Source: Symbiodinium natans (Eukaryota > Sar > Dinophyceae > Suessiales > Symbiodiniaceae). Taken from it: a DNA stretch of 64,000 bases. The translations under genes and the position numbers were made by a program. Shown in pieces: positions 35,640 through 45,736 of the stretch (positions are counted from its first letter, which is position 1; the number at the start of each line of letters is the position of its first letter). The notes beneath the pieces are model-generated. The model did not search any database. It was given only the letters and a program-made list of their open reading frames with translations, and had not been told where the DNA came from. Location: the NCBI GenBank assembly GCA_905221605.1, contig CAJNDS010001791.1:162501-226500 (forward strand), written 5' to 3'.

Positions 35640-38200
35640 ACAGATGTAATCTGAACAGTGACCTGGCTTACTCTTCTCGACTTCTCGAGGCAGCGAAGCG
35701 CGCTTTGGCCGCTGCGCTTCGAAGCGAGGCCCCGTGACAGTGATTTCCCCCCCCCCCCCCCCCCCCTTGCAGGAAGAGAGCTTGCCACGCTGAGGGGGGG
35801 GTCGCGATTGCTCAGCAAGCTCCAATGTGAGCCGAAGGCCTCCTCTGAAGCACTTCCCAGCCGCGGGCGCTGCCTGTGTCTTGCCTGAGCGCTGGCTGAG
35901 GCTTGAGGCTGAGGTTCTGGTCTTCCGGGTGGACCTTGAACCCGTGCAGAGACATTAGCGAAGAAGGGGTATGCAGGGTAAAGCTAGTACACTGATGCGA
36001 GTTCTTGGCTTGGACCACATGCCATTCGCTGACCGCGCTTCTTCTCCTGATGTTCGTTGATGCAGCAGAAATGGTACTACCAGTTTTGCCCCGCACATGC
36101 TGCAGTCATGCTGCAGTGCAGCAGCTGAGGACATTCTGGGCTTCCAACTGCTTACGCGTGGCCGTGTTATCGGAGCTGCCAGTCATAAGTTTTAAACCGT
36201 TCGAGCTGGTGATGGGGTAGCGTCTTCTTTTGTCCTTTCTCAGGGATCAGGGGGCTTCGCGCGGCTTAGCCTGACCCAGCTTCCTTGAGGACTCATGACT
36301 ATCCAATGCACGATCTTAGACGAAGGGCGCGTTCGTCAGGTTGGATGTCCTCCTGGCTACGTACCCCATACTGACGATCAGTTTTGACGCAGCGCCTCGC
36401 AAGGAAGAAGGGGCGAACTTCTGGGCTTGGAAGATGTAGACTCGAGCGGGGGAAGAAGCCTGCTAGTCTTGCAGTTTGGCCTCCGGCCCCTCCCCTTTGA
36501 CCGGAAGTAGGGGCTTCCCACCCTCTCAGAAGAAGGGGAGCTTCATCTCTACAGTAGCTCCGTGGAGCCCGGAGGCACCCCGCACCAGCGCTTCTCCGGG
36601 ATCGGAAATTGCTTTGGCCCCCAGGATTGGCGTCGAGCTGACAACTCCACCATCGAAGCCTTGGCCAAGCTGCTGCTGCGCCACCGGGGCCGCTGCAAGT
36701 TTCGAACAGGCAAAGAGGGGGAAACGGGGGGGGGGGGGAAACGGGGGGGGAAAGGGGTAGGGAATTAGGGTAATCCCCAGGTGGCTCTCAGCCCTTGGCG
36801 CTGCCCGCTGCGACTCTGGCTGCTCGGGCCGCATTCTGTTCAGCGCTTCCACGCGCTGCTTGTGGCCATCCGGTTTGGTGGCCATGAAGATAGCAGAGTA
36901 AAGCAGAGAAAAACCTGAGGGTGCAACTCCACTTGGCACTTAAAGACTGATTACTTCGTCGCGTGTCCAAGGAGTCCAAACACTTGATACCGGCTGCTCA
37001 GACAATGTGTATGATAGTGTAGCAGGTGACGCTCGGCACCTTCGGGGAGGCGCTGGCCGCCTCACACAGCGAGGTCGCAGCGAGGAGAAGTCGTTTCCTT
37101 CTTTCCCCATGGCAGTCGTCACTGTAGCCAAGCTATGCCAAGCTCAGTCCAAAGCGAGTCTGAGCACCGAGTCGTTTTGAAGTGCTTTTTGGGCAGGTGG
37201 ATTCCATTTCCTTCGAGAAAGGAGACGGGAAGTGCTGAGATGCAGCTTACACGTATGCCTTGCTGGGCCTACACTGCCTCTCGACATATGCCCACGTCCT
37301 CGGAGTGTGCTGTTCGCAGGACCGAAGGACGAGGGGATATGCAGTACCTCCCTGGCAGGGCTCAGGCCAGGAGTTGGGGCAATTATCCCCGCGCCCTGCT
37401 TGCCCCGACGCACAAACGCCTCCCCCTCTGTCTTGCCAGGCTCAGCTCCCAAGAGGCCGCCTGGCAGCCTTTCAGAGCACAGAAACGTACTTAAAGGATC
37501 TTCAAGGTATCCAAGGCTGAGGCCAAAAAACCCGGCTCACGGGCAGCTTCGTCACACACGCCCCCTCCCGAAAAAGTCGCGAGGTGATCTTTCATCGGTC
37601 TCCGCTGGGAGATCCGGGTTGCAGCTTGGAGCCTTGGCCGCGGGTGTGCTAAGTCTCTCAAACATTACAAGAGTTAAACAAGCTGATGATACCCGAACAG
37701 CCTACCTATAATACCTACGTAAATAGATGTTCATACGTGCATATACATACGCCTATGTACATACGCATAGAATAGATGTGTGGATGCGGACGAAGAGTTG
37801 CTGCCTGCTTGATATGTCTTCACGAGACCTCCCCTGAGACTTCAAGATGTGTGTGAAGATGTTTCCCACGGAGCTTCCAAGAGGTCCCTCTCCTGCTATG
37901 TTGGCATAAATTCGACCATCGCATTGAATACTGCAGACTGCAGTATCTTTTTGTTTCCAAATTTATGTTCAAATGTAATAGTGTAATACTACACAAGTGA
38001 TGTCTCAAATATGAAGCGTTCCGAGTTGATCAGAGAGCAGATCTCTCTGTCGGGTATCTACCTTTGCTACACTTTCAGGGGAGGTTTAGATGAATTCTGG
38101 AACTGCCTCCTAAGGTGTGCGGCTTCGTGAGATCGTGGGGTGCCAGGCTGCAGATTTGCAGGCGCCACATCCTCTAGAGCTCCTTCGACGGATGCGTCCG
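35640..38200. other. no confident gene; possible 5' exons of the LRR gene
   Basis: A poly(C) run lies at 35,749-35,766. A + strand stretch at about 36,595-36,710 (STIEALAKLLLRHRGRCKF) could be a leucine-rich-repeat exon. A G/A-rich run follows at 36,715-36,760. Nothing is recognised from 36,220 to 36,470 or from 37,690 to 38,200. Confidence 0.3.
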
Positions 38201-38284
38201 CAGCGTAGCACTGGAGGTATATGCCGAAGATCAATGTCAGAGTCTCTTTCAATGCGCAGCCCAAACCGCTCGTGTTCTGGGAAA

Positions 38285-41200
38285 GGCTTGTCGAGTGCGG
38301 CTTCGGAGATCTTGCTGCGGCCGGCGTGGCGCGCTTGTTGGCAACTTGCCCTGCAGTGCCTGCAGACCAGCTCATCAGCTACAAGTGCGGGTCTTGCTGT
38401 CTGCGATGCCACATGACTACCTGTCGTCGACACAAACATGTCCCAACATTATTACCTTTGGGGGGGGGGGGGGGGGAGGGAGGGTTGTCTTGCATACTGA
38501 TAGTAGTGAGTTATGAGTTATGAGTTATGAGTATCCTTGTCCGTTTCAATGTCAACCAGTGAGCCGCCGAGCCCGGTTTGCAAGAGCTCAGGCAAATGCT
38601 CGGCAACCTGCCTCAGGGCTGAGAGAACTGAACTTGTGGCGTGGCTGAGCTGGGAAGTGGCGTGGTCGTGTTGGGAGTTAGGAGCATGTAGTAGTATGCC
38701 GTAGGAAGCCATGAGATGCTCTGAGTTTCTTTCTTCAAGTTGCAGAAGCCACGCCATCATTAAGATTGTGTAGGGCTGATGTGGCGTCGGATATGTCCTT
38801 GGTTTTCAGGGCACACGTCGTTTCCTGAATGCCCACTCGAGACCCGCCAAGTGGGAACCCATGCCCCGGAGCTGAGTTCAACCGGTTTTCTAAGGCCTCT
38901 TGTCGGTAGGCCTGGCAGTCTAAGGAGCGCCAACAAGTTTGGAGACGGGGGCGCGGCAGCTGCTCGGCGAGATTTAGGGACGCTTCCGGAGAGGTCCCTC
39001 TTTTCAGTGTTCGCCCATGTATTTCCCCATTTATTGGGTTGCAGCTGTTTCTGTCTTGTGGTGGGCCAGAGGAGCTCGCCGACGCCCTGCCTCGGCTCGA
39101 CTCCCTTGAGAAGCTGCAGGAGCCCCAGAACCACATGTCACGGGCACAGGACAAGGGTTGGTGCAAAGCAAGTGGACAAGTACCGACAACTACACACACA
39201 GATATTTCTACATATATGTAAAAAAAATCATGTATATATATATATGTATGTACATGTACACACGCAGCTACAAGTGTACAGACAGACGAAGGCTATTTGT
39301 AGGCGGCTGACAGTTGTGTCGTGTGCCATGTGATGTACCACATGGCACCGGGAGCTGAGCAGCCCCGAGGTTGTTGGAGAGGAACAAGATTGGGGCCCTC
39401 GGTGCCAAGGCGGTTTGGGGTTTTTTATGAGGTCGTGGGTCTTAGGCACCTTGAGTGAGGATAGGGCGAGAATGGAGCAAGGCTTTGGCAGCACGCCTTC
39501 CGAGAAGCAACGTGCGGGAGCGTTGGCGGCATTTGCTGAATTTACGGTCTTGATGGCCCTTTGTTCGGGATGTTTCAGGAACCTCGGCAAGAGTTGAAAC
39601 TCGATGACTCCGGCTGCGGACGCCGTTTTGCCTTCTCGAGTCCTTACTCAGGAGCTGGTGATGGGCACTCATTTGGGTGGCAACCCGCTTGGCGAGGAGG
39701 GGGTGCAGGCGACTTTCTGCATGGTTTTGGGGGTTGGGGGCAGCTGTGCCTAGATCTCATATCTCAACTTCAGATCAGCAGGTTGCACTGAAGCTGTCAC
39801 TATAAAGGGCGCCAAAGGGTACTAAAGGTGAGGTCAGGGCACGTGGGGATACGGGAGATAAGTTGTGATTTTGTGCGATTCAGGCAGTGTCTTCGGAGCC
39901 CGGAATTCCCTATGGCGAGATCTGCATGTTTTTTGTTGCCTGCCTTTTCCCCCGCCAGTATGAGCCTTCGAGCACTTTCTCCCCTTTTCGAGGCTTTGGC
40001 GTCGGCCTTGGACGACGCGATGCCCAGAGCCGCCGCGAACCGTGCGACACGGCTCCAGGCATCGGTCGCTCGAGAGACATGGCTCTGAAGTGTACAATTT
40101 CTGTGTCAACAAACATCCTGGAGCATGTGTGAGAAGCGCCCTTAGCTCCAAACCGCAACGAACCCTAAGTGGCCCCGAAAGGCCTTGGCGTTGGAGGACT
40201 GTGGTGTCGGCCAAGCAGGTGCCAAGGCACCAGCCTCCCTTGCCCATCTCCGTTCCATCTCCTCTCCAAAGTTGGACCACTGAGACTTGCCAAAAGCACG
40301 AGACTTGAGTGCACGTTGCCTCCAGGCTCTTGCCGAGCAGATCCCGAAGAGTGTCCTCCAGGCCATGGTGCTGAGCAAGCGACCGGGGGAATTCGGTGAG
40401 TTCGCTTTTGCCTTACGGAGAGGCCCTGTCAGTGGCCCGGGGCCATCTGGCGGACGAGGACGCCACGGCCCTGCTGCCGCTCTTTGAAACACTTGGAGGG
40501 CAAAAGCCATGTTTCGGGGACTTTACGAGAGACCCAGAAAGGAATCGGCTGCAAACACGATCTGAACATCTCCAGATGCACTCAATGATTTTGGACATTT
40601 GGACTTTGCAGGATTGAGTCAGTATTGAGTCATCAGGGTGATCAGGGTGGTCTTTCCGTCTTTTTGTGTTGGTGCTGCTTTTGCGCGGGCTGCGCAGCGG
40701 GAACGCCAAGTTCGCCTTGTTGTGGCATGTTTCCAAGCCACCGCCAGGCGTTACGCAGTAGGCTCGCTGATCCGCTGATCCGGTCAGAGTCTGGTTCGCT
40801 GATTAAAATCCGTTTCGATTCGCGCTCCGAGGCCAAGAGGCTTTGCTGACCTGACGTACGTTTGGCATGCTAAGTTTAGGGTTTTGGGGATTTGCATTTG
40901 CTGTCCACGACAGTGGCCGTGGGTCGGATGCGTACTTTGAGGTTGGCTTTGCCGGGCAGCATCTCGTTTCTGGACCTCTCGGGCGCCTTGGGGGAATTAA
41001 GCGGAGGCACTTCAATTCCTTCGTGAAACCCGTAGACCTCTTAGATGTGGTCAGAGAGTCTGTTGGCAGTCTTGATTGTCCACCGCAATGCTTTCAGATG
41101 CTAAAAGGCCGGTACTTTGGATGTGGGGCTCCATGCATCCTTGTTAACCTCTAAGAGGGGGAGGGGGTTCCCCAACTGTCCTTCAAGTTGGAGTTCGCTG

Positions 41201-41587
41201 AGTTCGCTGCACCTTGAACTTCGCCATACCTTTTCTTTCCCCCTCTCTGTTCCCCTCTCAAGGAAATGAGCTCAGCGACCTCACAGCCTCCATTGCCGGG
41301 GAGGCAGCCTGACATCCGCACCTGACCGGGAAAGCCCTCCAAAACCTCTAAGATATTTGTTGAAATCCCTTCCGCAAGTTTGGCCTTCGTTTCGCATTTT
41401 GCAGGCCTTGTACAAGAAGCCCAAGCTGTCCATCTCGCTGGCCGCAAACTACATCAGCCCCACGATCAAGCTGCTGCTTGCCGAGGCTCCCAATCTCCTT
41501 CTCAGTGGTCTCGTTGACATGAAGGTGCACAATCTAAGACTTGAGACGCCCCCTGTGCAGGAGCATGGGACCCGCCTGAGGGTCTGA
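38285..41587 (+). CDS. leucine-rich repeat protein (ribonuclease-inhibitor type), multi-exon
   Basis: The best block joins 39,072-39,119, 39,652-39,708 and 40,326 onward in one phase: LPRLDSLEKLQ, then ELVMGTHLGGNPLGEEGVQ, then ALAEQIPKSVLQAMVLS. This is an RI-type LRR (LxxLxLGGNxLGxEGVxALA). Further pieces are 40,421 to about 40,497 (GHLADEDATALLPLFE), 41,263-41,303 (GNELSDLTASIAGE) joined to 41,405 onward (ALYKKPKLSISLAANYISP), and an upstream candidate at about 38,300-38,395 (GFGDLAAAGVARLLATCP). The frame ends at a TGA at 41,585-41,587 unless spliced earlier. Intron 39,120-39,651 has a GA donor; 39,709-40,325 and 41,304-41,404 have GC donors. LRRs are protein-binding solenoids; the ligand is unknown. 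The N-terminus and any effector domain were not found. A poly(G) run (38,461-38,475) and GAGTTAT repeats (38,512-38,531) lie in intervening DNA. Confidence 0.6.
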
Positions 41588-41589
41588 GA

Positions 41590-42300
41590 GAAGCTGAATT
41601 CAGAATCTGAAAGCGCTCGTGTTTTTTTGTTATGTTTAATCTGTTGTTCCCGGAGTAGTTGCACGGTGATACCACAAGGTCAACAGGATGTCCGAAAACA
41701 GGAGGCTTCCCTTCTTGTTGGGTTTGAGGCGTATATTGCACAGGCTGGCTGCTGCCAAGCAGCATGCGGCGTAGCATAGGAGGCCGAGCCCTTGAGCTCG
41801 ATTGTTTCACTGCTCCCACCCCCCCACCCGAACCCCCACCCATCAAATCATCAAGTTTGGCAGCGAAATGCGCCTGCAGGTGGGTCAATGAAATGGTATG
41901 TTGCGACCAGGTCCTTTTTGCGGAGTTGGCATAGGATCATGCAATCTTGCGCCATGTACATGTAACGAAGGTCCAAGCCACGACTGTGGTCTGTCGGAGA
42001 AGACCCCCGGCTGTTTTGACCTCGAACCTGTGCGTCAGGAGAGAAATCGAGATCGCAAACCTTCACTAGTTGAGCAGATGAGCAAGCTCAATGCTTTGTT
42101 GGACACGGCACCATACTTCACAGGACACGAGACGCATGACACCTGAGCTCCAGCACACAGAAATGCAACATCAGATCGAGATTGCGCAGAGTTGCTTGGC
42201 GCAAAATCGGCACAAGGGGCAATAAGTCGTGTAAGCATCAAGCCTCCAAACATCTCACTATCCTGCCAAAGAAACAGGCTGTTCAGCTTGCAGGAACATC
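41590..42300. other. intergenic stretch without recognised features
   Basis: Between the LRR stop and the PARP-finger start codon. Short frames only. A C-rich run lies at 41,818-41,842. This may hold the 3' end of one gene and the 5' end of the next. Confidence 0.45.
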
Positions 42301-42379
42301 ACGATGCACCTGGGAGTTGTTGTTGGGAGTTGCATGAACGGAGGCCTCTTGCAAAGCGCTAGTAGATCTGCGCTGCGCC

Positions 42380-43319
42380 ATGCCGAAGACCAATTGCTTC
42401 TCCACGGAATATGCCAAATCCAGCATGAGCACTTGTCGGGTTTGCATGGCGAAGATCGTGAAGGACTCGTTGCGCGTGGGCCATAGTCAGCTAGAGGCCG
42501 AGAATGACCTCACCATGGCCGGGAAGGAGGTGGATGAGCGCATGATGGCCATGGCCGGGGCCGTTCGCTGGCATCATTTCGAGTGTTTCCCGCGAATGAA
42601 GGGAGCCAAGTGGATGGCCACCAATCTTCCTGCCTCGCCTGAGAAACTGGATGGCTACAAGGACCTCAAGAAAGCTGACCAAAAGAAGCTCCTGAGCCTG
42701 TGGAAAGGCATGCAAGGTTTGCTGGGCGACAAGGAAAGCAAGGGAAGCAAGCGCAAGGCCGAGGCAGATGCGCCCGGCAAGAGCAAGGCTCTGAAGCGCC
42801 CAGCCGCGGCAACAAGCTCAACAAGCCTTAGCAAGCTCACCTCGGTTCAGGGCGTCCTGACGCCAGCGCAGTTTAAAAAGGTGCAGGCGCTGGAGGCGCA
42901 GCTGAGTTCCTGCACTACTGCCACACTCATTGCTGAGCTCCAGAAGAACGATCAGACCCGAACCGGCAAGAAGGAGGAGTTGGTCTCTCGCGTGGCAGAA
43001 GGGCGGGTGCTCGGCTCCTTGCCATCTTGCCCACGCTGCAAGCATGGGCAAGTGCACTGGAGCCGCCTGGGGGGCTGGTTCAGTGGCTTGGCCTTGGTAT
43101 TTGTGGGAAGCAATGTGTTTAAAATACGTTCGGCTGAGTGGAGTACATTCAGCATATGACTCAGATTTTTGTCAAGAAAAAGTTCACATCCCATGGAATG
43201 TGTAAAGGCGCTTCAGTGCCGCAGGTTGCCCCGGATACTTCGACAAGGAGGAGCGACAGCAGAAGCGCTGCTTCTGGCGCTCCCAGGAGCTGAAGCGAAA
43301 ATCTTGGAAGCGGGCGTAG
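42380..43319 (+). CDS. PARP-type zinc finger + PADR1 domain protein
   Basis: Exon 1 is 42,380-43,073 and exon 2 is 43,225-43,319, separated by a GC-AG intron that splits a Gly codon. The product is 262 residues. The start ATG is followed directly by the finger, as in PARP-1: EYAKSSMSTCRVC supplies Cys19 and Cys22, and RWHHFECF supplies His66 and Cys69 (C-x2-C...H-x2-C). A Lys/Ala/Ser-rich linker follows, then a PADR1 region (LIAELQKNDQ, GKKEELVSRVAEGRVLGSLP). Its zinc ribbon has Cys217 and Cys220 in exon 1 and Cys233 and Cys247 in exon 2; splicing restores the last two. The family binds DNA breaks and regulates poly(ADP-ribose) polymerase. No BRCT, WGR or catalytic ART domain was found downstream, and TAG follows KSWKRA. 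A GC donor just before that stop (CGG|GCGTAG) could allow further exons. Confidence 0.82.
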
Positions 43320-43329
43320 GACTCGCGAT

Positions 43330-44560
43330 ATCGCAGCTTTTGAAGGAGGCTGAGTACAGGGCGATGCCGTGAAAGCTAAGGGGGGCTCAGGGCCTTAGGG
43401 AGCGGCTAGGCGGCTAGGCCCGAGGCCCCCTGAGCCACGATCCTGAGAACAGTTCTCCATCGTCGCAGCTCGTGGCAGAAAAGAGGGTGCGAGATGGTCG
43501 ATCAGCACAAGTGGGCTGCGTGTTGCGCGTGTCGATCCTCGCTTGCATGGCTGTGGGACCCTGAACTGCGTAGCTCGAAAGGGAGCTTCTGCATCTCTGT
43601 CGTGGATGTTTGGGCACAAGGGGCGATCAGCCTCACATGTTCTAAACCATCACGCTCCATCGTACTTTCCTTCACGTAGCCCAGGCCTTAGATTCGGAGG
43701 GACGGCACGTGCTCTGGCGTGAGAAAGCGAACTTGCTTTGGGTCAAAAAAGGCAATGCCTCGCGCGCTGTGCTTTTTGGTGGTGGCCGGCTCAGAGTCTC
43801 GTTCGTGTATGTCCTGCTGAGCAGCGGCCTCTCGGGCGCTTCCACAGTATGCCAGCCCTTCTGACTTCTGAGGCGGCCCTCGGGCCAGCAGCATTTGCCT
43901 ACGACTCCTCCGTGTTGATCACCAGCAGCGGGGTGTCCTCAGGCCGGGGGGAGTGACGCCTCACCCAGACTGGAGCTGAGACCACTGAGAAGTTTTGAGA
44001 GAGCAGCCCTTCGGCACTTCACACTGATGCCATCCCCCCGCCTTCAAAGTCCGGCCACGATGTCTTCTGGCGAGGTTCAGACTCCACCAGTTTCCTGCAG
44101 AAACCTGTGGTTACTGGGCAGGAGGGGACTTGAAGTAATCCGCGTGGCTATATGTTGCTATCTCAGTGGCGCAAGTCATGAAAAGTCATTAATGAACAGC
44201 AGCGAGCAGCAGTTCACAAATATCTTACTCTTGAACTGCGAGGATGCCGATGAGGAATTCGACGAGAGTTCGGAACCTGTGCACGTAATTGGCCGGGCCC
44301 CTCAGAAGACTCTCAGTTCTCGCATGTTCTCACCAGGACCTGGCAGTGTTTTGTCTTTGGGACAGTTTGTTCGTGTACCTTCTGCAGTTATTCTCGACAT
44401 TCCGCCAAAAAACAAGCCAAGCAAAGGCTTACGCCGTGAAAGCGCCGGGAAGCCCAGCACTGTGTCGTGAACATCGTTGATCTGCCTCCTCGCTGCATCC
44501 GAAGTCAAAAGTGCGACGCTTTGGTTAGAATCGGTTAGAACACATATGGCATGTGACTCA
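43330..44560 (+). other. spacer with unassigned exon candidates
   Basis: + strand pieces at about 43,545-43,650 (SSKGSFCISVVDVWAQGAI) and 44,225-44,320 (NCEDADEEFDESSEPVHVIG) read as possible exons. They could be the N-terminal or pro-region exons of the aspartic protease or the tail of the PARP-finger gene. No family is assigned. Confidence 0.3.
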
Positions 44561-44612
44561 TATGACCCCAGATGGTGATGGCCCCAAGCCACCCAAGCTT
44601 TGGCTGCCTGAG

Positions 44613-45566
44613 GTCCCCATCTACCGAATGGGGAAGATCGCTTCATTCAAGACATCCTACTCTGGAGCGGGGCACTTGGATCTGATTCCGTGGCCGAAGC
44701 CAGAGCCAGAAGATATCCGCTAGGTGCACTTCTCCAAACTATGTTGCTTGTGTTGGAGAATACCAATATCAGGGCCCGTATGATACTACAAAGGGAGACC
44801 AACACGAAGCCTGGATTGCGGGAACTGGCCGCATCTGTTCCCCCGAGGTCGTCAGCATCGGCTACCCTCCGCAGGTGGGAGCTTTTGTGGTAAAGTTTGT
44901 GAGCTCAACCCCGCGATATGTCCCGAAGAGTCCATGCCTCCACGGTTCGCGAGTCCGTTCGAGTCCAGGACTTCCGTGTGGTCTTCGACACTGGCTCTGC
45001 CCATATCATCTTACCAGCCGTGGAGTGCCATACGGAGGACCGAAGCGAGGGGGCGCCGAACATCCGCTGCAAAGCCCCTCTCGCGTAGCACTCGCTTCGG
45101 CCACCTGCTTTTCGCGCCTCTTCTTGCTGGAGCCTTTTCTTGCTCTCGATAGAAGGAAGTTCTCCCCCGGAGATGTTTTTCTCCAAAATGTTTCCGGAGG
45201 CCTGCCTGGCCAACAATCGGCGGCTTTACAACCAGCCCTGGCCTTGGGAGTGTTTGGAATGTTTTGCTTGTATGTTTCAGTTTATAAAAGAAGTTTGCAA
45301 GAAAGGTAGTACGGCACAGACAACTCAGCTTCAGGGCCGCGTCAACGACGTCGTTGCCCATCAATGCAGACGGGAGCATCGTGCACGATGGAGACGAAGG
45401 GGAGCAGGCAAAAAGACTAAAGTAGAAGTATGTCTAAGATTGAGCAACTGGAAGTGCCAGCATCGCCTGCTGGCAGTGCTGGTCAACATCTGAACAAGAT
45501 GCTCTCTCGCAGGTTACCATCGGCTTTGGTACCGGTGAGATCACCGGAGAGTTTGCCAAGGACACA
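44613..45566 (+). CDS. pepsin-like aspartic protease, N-terminal half
   Basis: Exons 44,613-44,666, 44,848-44,874, 44,969-45,037, 45,200-45,234, 45,335-45,407 and 45,513 to about 45,566 join in phase. They read VPIYRMGKIASFKTSYSG, VVSIGYPPQ, DFRVVFDTGSAHIILPAVEC, ACLANNRRLYNQ, AASTTSLPINADGSIVHDG and VTIGFGTGEITGEFAKD. This is family A1: the substrate-channel SIGYPPQ strand, the first catalytic DTGS with hydrophobic-hydrophobic-Asp-Thr-Gly, a Cys pair about where pepsins have their first disulphide, and the FGTGE strand of the flap region. Donors are GC, GT, GA, GC and GC. The start codon and signal peptide were not found. After about 45,566 the expected continuation (Cys-loop, EMSxxPF, DGILGLG, second DTGT) is absent here, and the next gene begins at 45,737. 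Exons matching the next part lie at 58.2 kb. Likely a secreted or vacuolar protease; active only if the second half is supplied. Confidence 0.75.
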
Positions 45567-45736
45567 GCCGCTTCGCTTCGAAATTTGGTTGGCCAGATGG
45601 CTCAGGCAGGTCTTCAGGTTCTGGCAACCTTGGGTATGAACTTATGCTAGGAGGCAGATGTTGTAGATATAGTACAGCAGCTGTACACTGTCATGCTTGT
45701 GTTGTCCATGTGCTGTAAGTCCCCAGAAAGGTCTGC

